Under the pieces are notes generated by a model. It was not told where the DNA came from and did no database searches. It saw nothing but the letters and a program-made list of their open reading frames with translations. Positions 1 to 5,708 of a DNA stretch of 9,150 bases are shown one piece after another (within the stretch, counting starts at the first letter, position 1; every line of letters starts with the position of its first letter). This DNA comes from Spirochaetota bacterium (lineage in GTDB: Bacteria > Spirochaetota > UBA12135 > COTS27 > JAFLEE01): positions 1 through 9,150 of the forward strand of contig JAFLEE010000133.1 of the NCBI GenBank assembly GCA_017302015.1. The letters run 5' to 3'. The position numbers and the translations under genes are program-made.

Positions 1-1
1 G

Positions 2-1639
2 ACGACGGCGCACCATTACAAATCGCCCGTGGCGGGGCAACCCCATGACGTGAGCCTCCCGGCGGTCCTGGGCACGATTTGGAAAGCCCGTGACGGCTCC
101 CTCGGTGTCTTCCTCGCCAATCTTACGGGGGAGAGCCGGCATTTCGACGCCCGCTACGACCTCTCCGATGCCATCCCGGCGGCGGACGAAAAGACCTTCC
201 AGGTCAAGCGGTTCGTGGAGGGGAACTTGATCCCCGATTGGCTCTCCCGGGGCGCCCGATTGCTGCTGAGCGAGGTGCTCGCGCCCCGCGAGGTGCGCTA
301 TCTGGAATTAAGCCCCGCGAGTACGGGGGACCTTGCCGGCAAGCCGCCCGCCGCGCCCGCGGGTTCCGAAGCGCAAAAAATGGCGCAAAGACGCCAAGTC
401 TACGGGGTTTTGGGAGGGTGGGGGATCGGGATGGAGTGGTCGAGTTCCCTGTCCGTTCTCGTGAAGGGCGAGAATCTCCAGGGCACCCTTTTCCTTCGAA
501 ACGATGCGAGCGCGCCCAGAAAGTTCAAGGTGATCCTGCCTGATGGAAAGTCGGGACTCGCGGCCCTCCCGGCGGGCGGGCGTCAGACGATCCCGCTGAG
601 TTTCTCCATGGCGGGGGCCCCGGGAGTCTTTACCTATGAACTGCGCCTGGAGGTCGAGGGCGATGGGCGAAAAGAATCCCTGAACCTGCCAATGGTCGGC
701 TTGTGCCGGGAGCCCCTAGAACTCGATCTCGTCGGAAAAGCGCGCCTCGTCAGCGGGGTCGCCGGCGACCTGGCGGTGCGCATCCGAAACGCATCGCTTA
801 AGCCCATCGCCGCCCAGGTGGAACTCCGCGGTCCGAGCAACTCGGTGGTGACTCCGGGTGCACCCCGCGGCATCGAGGTCCCGCCGGGCGGCGACAGGGA
901 ATTATCGTGGAGCCTCCTCGTGCCGGCCCAGGCCAAGGCGAGCGATGCCCAAGCGGAGATCCTTCTGACGACCCCCCGAGGCACGACGCAGCAGCGCCTG
1001 CCTGTGGAGATCCAGAAGGCGCGGGGGGATGCGACGGCGACCCATTTCGTGCGGCCCCCGGCCATCGACGGCGAACTCGGGGAGTGGACCGCGCCCCCCG
1101 TCCTCCTCGGCGGCTCCTTGGGACCGACCGTGAAGATCTCGAAGGATTATAAGGGCGCGGAAGATCTCTCGGCGAAGGCTTGGGCCGGTTGGGATGGGGC
1201 TTCCTTCTATTTCGCCGCCGACATCCTCGACGATGTCTTCGACCAGCGGGAAGTCGGCGAGCGGCTTTGGAGCGGGGACCATATCCAAATCGCCCTGCGC
1301 GAAGGGCTCAACCTGGGCGCGGGCTGGGACAACCGCGAGGTGGAAATCGGCCTGGCCAAGACCAGCACCGGGAATCTGGTCTACCATTACGGTTTGAAAC
1401 GCCCAATTCCCGGGGCCAAGGTCGCTATTGAGCGCCGCGGAACGCACACGATCTACGAAGCGGCCATCCCCTGGGCCGATCTGGGGTTTCCCGGCGGGCC
1501 CGGCAAGAGCACCCTGTCGTGGTCCTTCGCCGTGAGCGAGAATGACGGCGATAAGTTCCGCGGTTGGCTGGAATGGACCCCGGGGATCTTCGGAAGCAAG
1601 AACTCGGGCGCGTTCGGCATCCTCCGCCTCGCGCCGTAA
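2..1639 (+). CDS. Carbohydrate-active protein, C-terminal part, with terminal CBM9-like domain (5' end outside window)
   Basis: The reading frame is open from base 2, so the gene starts upstream; the GTG at 29 is probably an internal valine because the preceding codons continue the same fold-like sequence. Numbering from that GTG: residues 1-95 form a beta-rich segment (GTIWKARDGSLGVFLAN and following) like the C-terminal sandwich of large glycoside-hydrolase-like proteins such as the DUF6259 type. A Pro/Ala linker follows at 96-115, then two beta-sandwich modules at about 133-225 and 230-328. Residues ~345-534 resemble a CBM9/DOMON-like domain: IDGELGEW at the entry, then WDGASFYFAADILDDVF, GDHIQIAL and YEAAIPWADLG. 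Such modules bind sugars or tether glycan-processing enzymes outside the cell. The catalytic part is not visible, so the reaction is unknown. The solute-binding protein gene follows after 56 bp on the same strand, suggesting a glycan-use locus. The CBM9-like call is fairly secure; the upstream family is tentative. Confidence 0.82.
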   Translation, partial: TTAHHYKSPVAGQPHDVSLPAVLGTIWKARDGSLGVFLANLTGESRHFDARYDLSDAIPAADEKTFQVKRFVEGNLIPDWLSRGARLLLSEVLAPREVRYLELSPASTGDLAGKPPAAPAGSEAQKMAQRRQVYGVLGGWGIGMEWSSSLSVLVKGENLQGTLFLRNDASAPRKFKVILPDGKSGLAALPAGGRQTIPLSFSMAGAPGVFTYELRLEVEGDGRKESLNLPMVGLCREPLELDLVGKARLVSGVAGDLAVRIRNASLKPIAAQVELRGPSNSVVTPGAPRGIEVPPGGDRELSWSLLVPAQAKASDAQAEILLTTPRGTTQQRLPVEIQKARGDATATHFVRPPAIDGELGEWTAPPVLLGGSLGPTVKISKDYKGAEDLSAKAWAGWDGASFYFAADILDDVFDQREVGERLWSGDHIQIALREGLNLGAGWDNREVEIGLAKTSTGNLVYHYGLKRPIPGAKVAIERRGTHTIYEAAIPWADLGFPGGPGKSTLSWSFAVSENDGDKFRGWLEWTPGIFGSKNSGAFGILRLAP

Positions 1640-1695
1640 TTCCGTTGGGCCCATGTTAAGTTCGCCCATCGAAGCGACGGCCCCCTGAAAAGAAA

Positions 1696-3201
1696 ATGAA
1701 CATGAAGAACCTATTCCTCATCCTCCTCGGCGTCCTCATCCTCTTCAGCCAATTCATGATCTCGAAAACGTCCCCGGGCATGGTCGGCAGCGGCCCGGCC
1801 GTAATCCACTGGATCACGGGCATCAACGCCTCCCGCCTCGAGGAGATCACCCTATTCAACCAGTACCTCGCGCGCCAGAGCGGGCCCCGATTCGAGGTGC
1901 GCCTCGATGCGGTCAACGGCGGGGCCACCAAGCAGATCATCCAGGGCGTCTCCGGGGTCGGGTCCGAACTCATGGATATCTACTCCGGCGGGGTGCCGTA
2001 TTTCGCCGATATCGGGCTCCTCCAAGACCTCACCCAACCCGCCCGCGAGGGCGGCTACGGGCCGAACGATACCTTCGCCTCGGTCTGGCCCGACCTCATG
2101 GCGGGAGACCGCCTTTTGGGGTATCCCGCCAATATCGGTCTCGCCCTCTACGTGGCCAATATGAACGCCTTCGAAGCCGTGGGGATGGCGCCCCCTCCGG
2201 GGCGCTGGAGCCTCGACCAGTTCGAAGCCATCGGCCGTGAGTATGTCGCGCGCGCCAACCGGGATCGCGAGAAGCAGGCCGATAAGGTCCGCAATTTCTT
2301 CGCCTACGGCCCCGGTCTCGAGGTGCTGCGCCGCTGCGCCGGGCTCTCCCTATTCAATGAAAGCCTCAGCGCCTGCCCGCTCAATACGCCGGCCTATATC
2401 GCGCTCCTGAAGCGCTATAAAAAATGGGTGTATGAGGATCGGATCGTGCCGAGCGACGCCGATATCGGCGCCATGTCGGTGGCGGGGTCGGCGGCCATCA
2501 ATTCGGGTTGGGGCGCGCGCACCATGCTCTTCATCACCGGAAAGGTGGCCCTGCACTTCACCGGGCGCTGGTCCTTCGTCGAGTTCCGCCAATACAACCT
2601 CACCAATGTGCGCCTGGTGAACCTGCCCGACGAGGGCTTCCCCAATACCCTCATCACCGCCCGGGCGGTGGGGGTCTATCGCGGCCTGACGACCCAGAAG
2701 CGCGCCATGGCCCTGCGCGCCATGGCGTTCTTCGGCAGCCGGGAGTACAACCTACAGGTGGTGAAAGACGGCGATGGCCTTCCCCCCAATCCCAAATACT
2801 TAAGCGACGAGTCGTTCGTGAATCCGAAAGACTTCCCCCATGAGGGGCCCATGAACCGCCGATTCGTCACCGAGGCCGCCACCACCGCCATCGCCGGGGT
2901 CTACTCCCCCTATATCCAATCTGGGGCCGCCGCCCGCCTCGAGCGCCTGCAGGTGGAGAACTTCATGAACGGCCGCCAGACTGCGGAGGAGACCGCCGCG
3001 AATGTCGCCGATGAGATCCGCCGGGAGATCGCCCGGGGGCTCAAGCGGAATCCCGATTTGGCGAAAAAATTCGCCCTCGCCCAGGACCGCCAGAAGCAGA
3101 TCGATCTCCTCCTCTCCCAGAAACGCCCCGTGCCCGCGGCCCTGGTCGAGAATATCTTCCTCAAAAAGAAGATGAAAGAACAGGGTTTATTGGAGAAATA
3201 A
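1696..3201 (+). CDS. Extracellular solute-binding protein, family 1 (sugar ABC importer type)
   Basis: Predicted periplasmic binding component of a carbohydrate ABC importer, 501 aa, slightly longer than the usual 420-450. Residues 4-23 are one hydrophobic helix after a short Met-Asn-Met-Lys start, with no lipobox Cys, so it is either a signal peptide or an uncleaved anchor. Family-like landmarks in order: the lobe-I segment DIYSGGVPYFADIGLLQDLT (94-113), GYPANIGLALYVANMNAFEAVGM (142-164), the lobe-II core MLFITGKVALHFTGRW (277-292) and a C-terminal helix ENFMNGRQTAEET (421-433). The last ~50 residues (450-501) are an extra charged, helical tail. ATG 1696 and ATG 1702 are both possible starts; upstream there is only a purine-rich GAAAAGAAA, a weak ribosome-binding site. 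No permease or ATPase gene follows: the next gene is convergent, so partners must lie upstream or elsewhere. The substrate cannot be read from the sequence; the CBM9-like neighbour suggests an oligosaccharide. Confidence 0.85.
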   Translation: MNMKNLFLILLGVLILFSQFMISKTSPGMVGSGPAVIHWITGINASRLEEITLFNQYLARQSGPRFEVRLDAVNGGATKQIIQGVSGVGSELMDIYSGGVPYFADIGLLQDLTQPAREGGYGPNDTFASVWPDLMAGDRLLGYPANIGLALYVANMNAFEAVGMAPPPGRWSLDQFEAIGREYVARANRDREKQADKVRNFFAYGPGLEVLRRCAGLSLFNESLSACPLNTPAYIALLKRYKKWVYEDRIVPSDADIGAMSVAGSAAINSGWGARTMLFITGKVALHFTGRWSFVEFRQYNLTNVRLVNLPDEGFPNTLITARAVGVYRGLTTQKRAMALRAMAFFGSREYNLQVVKDGDGLPPNPKYLSDESFVNPKDFPHEGPMNRRFVTEAATTAIAGVYSPYIQSGAAARLERLQVENFMNGRQTAEETAANVADEIRREIARGLKRNPDLAKKFALAQDRQKQIDLLLSQKRPVPAALVENIFLKKKMKEQGLLEK

Positions 3202-3460
3202 GTCGGGCGGGGCACGAAAGGCTGGACGGTCCATGGCCAGGACGGGCGAAACCCGTCCGGCAGCACAGGCGGAGCTCATTTGCGCAACGGTCCAGGACTG
3301 GACGGCCGAGTCCTTTCCGGCAACACAGGGGTGCAAATTTGTCCGACCGATTACGGCCAAGTCAGCCCCAAACTCATCCGGCAGCGCCGAATCAGATCAT
3401 GATCCACACGGTCCAAGGACAGGATGGCCCTAGATTCGTTCGTGGACAAGACAGATCATT
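3202..3460. other. Non-coding spacer between two convergent genes
   Basis: This 259-bp region lies between the 3' ends of the solute-binding protein gene (+) and the hemolysin III-type gene (-). It holds no convincing gene; the only plus-strand frame of note (3233-3433) merely reads through the degenerate repeats. Both flanking transcripts should end here. No hairpin followed by a clear T-run is visible, although the hairpin at 3240-3258 could contribute to termination from either side. Confidence 0.8.
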
Positions 3461-3462
3461 TC
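3226..3462. repeat. Degenerate ~60-bp tandem repeat, about four copies
   Basis: Four diverged units begin at 3226, 3287, 3353 and 3408, each with ACGGTCC or ACGGCCA. Units 1-3 share a core TCCGGCA(G/A)C at 3256, 3316 and 3377. All four carry a related right-hand block at 3273 (AGCTCATTTG), 3332 (TGCAAATTTG), 3394 (AGATCATGAT) and 3453 (AGATCATTTC). Spacing between equivalent blocks is 59-62 bp, while the left blocks drift by small indels (61, 66, 55). The array fills nearly all of the convergent spacer and touches the stop codon of the minus-strand gene. The function is unknown. Equal spacing of three separate blocks makes chance unlikely, but the copies are far from identical. Confidence 0.6.
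3240..3258. other. Perfect 7-bp hairpin in the first repeat unit (possible transcript end)
   Basis: GGACGGG (3240-3246) pairs with CCCGTCC (3252-3258) around the loop CGAAA, 38 bp past the stop of the solute-binding protein gene. Repeat unit 2 can form a weaker stem, AGGACT (3294-3299) with AGTCCT (3309-3314). There is no T-run on either side, so a classical intrinsic terminator is not shown; the hairpin could still protect a 3' end or act as a REP-like element. Confidence 0.4.
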
Positions 3463-4147
3463 AACCGGGCGGTAGGAGATACCGGAACATCATCCAAAAG
3501 AAGCAAAAACTCCCGCCCAGGATGAACAGGTGGAAGACATCGTGGAAATTAAACCATCCGGAGGAGGGAAACTTCTTGTCGAGGGTGTAGAAGATGACCC
3601 CCGTTGAATAGAAGAAACCCGCGCCCGCCATCCACCAGAGTCCGCCGGCCGGAACGGCCTTGGCCAAGGGGTAGATGGCGATCACGATGAGCCAACCCAT
3701 GATCAGGTAGGAGAGCGTGGAGACGACCCGCGGGATCTTGAGCCAGGCGCCCTTCACGATGATGCCCCAGAGGGCGATGGCCCACACCACCCCCAGGAGC
3801 GACCAGCCCCAGCCGCCCCGCAATACCGTGAGGCAAACGGGGGTGTAGGTTCCGGCGATCTGCACGTAGATCATGATGTGGTCGAGGCGCCGCAGCACCC
3901 GGCGCACCTTCGATGGATTGGGCGCGAGGTGGTAGAACGAACTGGCGAGGTACATCAGGATGAGCGAGGCGCCGAAGACGGAGAACCCGACGACATGCCA
4001 CGCGGTGGCCCGCTCCGCGGCGAGGATGACGAGGACTAGGAGAGCGATGACTGAGAGGGCGGCGCCGACGAGGTGGGAGATCGCGCTGAAATGATCGCGG
4101 CGGCGCGGGTCGACGTGGACGGGGCAGGGGGGGATGGCGGGGTTCAT
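3461..4147 (-). CDS. Hemolysin III / PAQR family seven-helix membrane protein
   Basis: Integral inner-membrane protein of the HlyIII/YqfA group, distant bacterial relatives of adiponectin and progestin receptors; some members are linked to haemolysis or membrane-lipid homeostasis, but the bacterial activity is largely unknown. Family motifs, numbered from the chosen start: FSAISHLVGA (20-29), SSFYHLAPN (69-77), RRLDHIMIYVQIAGTYTP (87-103) and FHDVFHLFILGG (201-212). The conserved metal-site set H73, D89, H202 and H206 is present. About seven hydrophobic helices cover the rest. I chose ATG at 4147 (228 aa, the usual family length). The frame is open further, to 4243, but the added 32 residues are polar, proline-rich and unlike the family. 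No clear ribosome-binding site precedes 4147, and ATG at 4192 or 4189 remains possible. The gene stands alone, divergent from the esterase gene and convergent with the solute-binding protein gene. Confidence 0.9.
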   Translation of the reverse strand: MNPAIPPCPVHVDPRRRDHFSAISHLVGAALSVIALLVLVILAAERATAWHVVGFSVFGASLILMYLASSFYHLAPNPSKVRRVLRRLDHIMIYVQIAGTYTPVCLTVLRGGWGWSLLGVVWAIALWGIIVKGAWLKIPRVVSTLSYLIMGWLIVIAIYPLAKAVPAGGLWWMAGAGFFYSTGVIFYTLDKKFPSSGWFNFHDVFHLFILGGSFCFFWMMFRYLLPPG

Positions 4148-4171
4148 GGGATTTTCAGGCGGGGTGGTCGA

Positions 4172-4182
4172 GCGCGACGCGC
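4172..4182. promoter_or_regulatory. Odd palindrome GCGCG-A-CGCGC upstream of the hemolysin III-type gene
   Basis: An 11-bp perfect inverted repeat lies 25 bp upstream of the chosen start at 4147. It could be an operator or 5'-leader element, but in GC-rich DNA a short GC-only palindrome may be chance. If translation starts at 4192 it would lie inside the gene. Confidence 0.15.
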
Positions 4183-4224
4183 CTTTCATCATGCCATGGG
4201 GTGCCCCCGGCCGAAACGCCGTCC

Positions 4225-4234
4225 ATTCTAGAAT
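4225..4234. promoter_or_regulatory. Palindrome ATTCTAGAAT containing a -10-like TAGAAT
   Basis: A 10-bp perfect palindrome, notably AT-rich for its surroundings, in the 113-bp divergent spacer 27 bp before the esterase start. TAGAAT (4229-4234) matches the sigma70 -10 consensus at 5 of 6 bases and reads identically on both strands, so it could serve either gene. I could not find a matching -35 box at 16-18 bp on either strand, so this is a candidate only. Confidence 0.3.
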
Positions 4235-4260
4235 AGGCGCCATCCCCCCGGAGCGCTTTT

Positions 4261-5637
4261 ATGATCCATCCTCCCCTTCCCGGCGCGTCCATCAGCGAGG
4301 GCCCCGCAGATTGGCAAATCCTCCAGCAAGGGCCCGATGGGCACGCCACCGTTTCCCTTCGCGGCGTCTATCTCACCCAGGCGCCCCGCTGCCGGGTGGA
4401 AACCCGCGCCGTGAGCGAGGCCGATGGTTCCCTTCCCGCCGGGTGCGGCGATTGGTGCGCCGCCGAGATGGAGCCGGGGAACCAGTGGAAGGCGAGCCTG
4501 CGCCTCCCCGCGGGCGGCCTCTACCGCCTCGAGACCCGGGTGTGGCGCGCCGATTGCCAGGATATCCGGCCCATGCGTGGCGATTATGTCCATCACCTCG
4601 GGGTCGGTGATCTCTGGGCGATCGCGGGCCAAAGCAATGCCAGCGGCACCGGCACCGGCCCCGCGGAAGATCCCCCCGAATTGGGGCTCCACCTCTTCGG
4701 AAACGACGAGACGTGGAAACTCGCCAGCCATCCCCTGGAAGATGCGACCCGCAGTCGGCACCCGGCGACGGTGCACGGGGTGTTCCAGGCCCATGCGCCC
4801 TGGCTGAACTTCGCGCGGCAACTAAAACGGAAACTCGGCTATCCCATCGGGCTCATCCCCTGCGCCCTGGGGGGGAGCCCCATCGCCCTATGGCAGCCCG
4901 GCGCCAAATGTTTCGAGAACCTGCTTGAGATGGTTCGCCTAAGCGGCGGCTCGGTGAGGGGGATCGTCTGGCACCAGGGGGAATCCGACGCCTTTTCGCG
5001 AAAATCGGCCGAGTACCCCGCGGGGTTTCGAGGGATGGTGAAGGGGCTTCGGGATTCTCTCCACCAGGAAAACCTTCCCTTCGTCACCGGGCAATTGGCC
5101 CTTTGGACCTCCGCCGCAGATGCCGAGGCGCACCGCGAGATCTGCCGTATGCGCGAGCACCAGCGGCAACTCGCCCGGGAATTGGGCCACGAGGTCGTGC
5201 CGCTCCTCGATCTGCCCATCGGGGATGAGGTCCACCTCACCGCCCAGGCCAACCTCGAGATGGGTCGCCGATACGCCGAGACGGCCCTCAAAGAAGTGTA
5301 CGGGCTCCCGATTCGGTCCCCGGGGATCCGGCTCCTGCGGGCGGAGCGCCTGCCCCAAAAATCGCCCACCATCCGCCTCTCCTTCGACCTCGGGGCCCCG
5401 GGCTGGGTGAAGGTGGGGAACCCCCTGGAAGATTTCTCGGTGGAGGATGAAAGCGGCGCCGTGCCACTCCTGGCCGTGCGTCCCGAGGACGCGGGCTGGA
5501 TCGACCTCGACCTTTCCCGAAACACCCTCGGGATAACCACCGTGCACGCCCATCCCAGCGCCCGGCCCTTTCCCTGTCTGCGCGACCGGGATCAACGCCC
5601 CATCACGGGGTTCAGCGAGCGGGTCACCGGAGGGTAG
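4261..5637 (+). CDS. Sialate O-acetylesterase-like SGNH hydrolase, no visible signal peptide
   Basis: Predicted carbohydrate esterase of the SASA (DUF303) group, which removes O-acetyl groups from sialic acids or other acetylated sugars. It has 458 aa. An N-terminal beta domain (~17-100, opening with DWQILQQGPDG) precedes the SGNH core: block I GDLWAIAGQSN (116-126) with nucleophile S125, block II Gly in CALGGS (201-206), block III WHQGESDAF (237-245), and the catalytic Asp/His pair in GDEVHLT (321-327; D322, H325). A further beta-rich domain spans about 355-455. ATG 4261 is well supported: GGAG at 4250-4253 lies 7 bases upstream and the frame has no better start. No hydrophobic leader is visible, so the enzyme is probably cytoplasmic, unlike many homologues in this group. 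The true substrate could be an acetylated plant or algal glycan instead of sialic acid. It is probably transcribed alone: a hairpin follows at once and a promoter for the next gene is plausible. Confidence 0.88.
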   Translation: MIHPPLPGASISEGPADWQILQQGPDGHATVSLRGVYLTQAPRCRVETRAVSEADGSLPAGCGDWCAAEMEPGNQWKASLRLPAGGLYRLETRVWRADCQDIRPMRGDYVHHLGVGDLWAIAGQSNASGTGTGPAEDPPELGLHLFGNDETWKLASHPLEDATRSRHPATVHGVFQAHAPWLNFARQLKRKLGYPIGLIPCALGGSPIALWQPGAKCFENLLEMVRLSGGSVRGIVWHQGESDAFSRKSAEYPAGFRGMVKGLRDSLHQENLPFVTGQLALWTSAADAEAHREICRMREHQRQLARELGHEVVPLLDLPIGDEVHLTAQANLEMGRRYAETALKEVYGLPIRSPGIRLLRAERLPQKSPTIRLSFDLGAPGWVKVGNPLEDFSVEDESGAVPLLAVRPEDAGWIDLDLSRNTLGITTVHAHPSARPFPCLRDRDQRPITGFSERVTGG

Positions 5638-5638
5638 G

Positions 5639-5664
5639 GCGGGCGGGTTTGATATTTCGCCCGC
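5639..5664 (+). terminator. GC-rich hairpin after the esterase gene
   Basis: GCGGGCG (5639-5645) and CGCCCGC (5658-5664) form a perfect 7-bp stem with a 12-base loop, beginning two bases after the stop codon. The downstream bases (TTCCGGTTAT) are only mildly T-rich, so termination strength is uncertain. The loop contains the TTGATA proposed as the -35 box of the next gene, so the element may do double duty. Confidence 0.35.
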
Positions 5665-5677
5665 TTCCGGTTATCCT
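5649..5677 (+). promoter_or_regulatory. Candidate sigma70-type promoter for the MuiA-family gene
   Basis: TTGATA (5649-5654, 5 of 6 to consensus), a 17-bp spacer, and TATCCT (5672-5677, 4 of 6 to consensus). The expected transcription start near 5684 leaves a ~25-base leader before the ATG at 5709. This is a pattern match only. Confidence 0.35.
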
Positions 5678-5683
5678 CGAAGC

Positions 5684-5698
5684 TCGCTCATTGAGCGA
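5684..5698. promoter_or_regulatory. Odd palindrome TCGCTCA-T-TGAGCGA, possible operator
   Basis: A perfect 7+1+7 inverted repeat lies exactly where transcription from the proposed promoter would start and just ahead of the GGGGGAG ribosome-binding site (5700-5706). It could bind a dimeric repressor or fold as a small leader hairpin that affects translation of the MuiA-family gene. Confidence 0.3.
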
Positions 5699-5708
5699 CG
5701 GGGGAGAC

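Noticed and set aside
1646-1668. TGGGC/GCCCA 5-bp inverted repeat between the first two genes
   Set aside because: The stem is short with a 13-base loop and no T-run; it is too weak to call a terminator or operator.
902-1669. 255-codon minus-strand frame opposite the CBM9-like domain
   Set aside because: The plus strand shows clear CBM9-like landmarks; the antisense product resembles no family.
3233-3433. 66-codon plus-strand frame in the convergent spacer
   Set aside because: It is only a read-through of the degenerate repeat units, with no supporting ribosome-binding site and no family resemblance.
4148-4243. N-terminal extension of the hemolysin III-type protein by 32 residues
   Set aside because: The added residues are polar and proline-rich with no family match, and the shorter form gives the normal family length.
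4228-5595. Several minus-strand frames of 197-233 codons opposite the esterase gene
   Set aside because: They overlap each other in different frames, have no family motifs, and sit opposite intact SGNH catalytic blocks.
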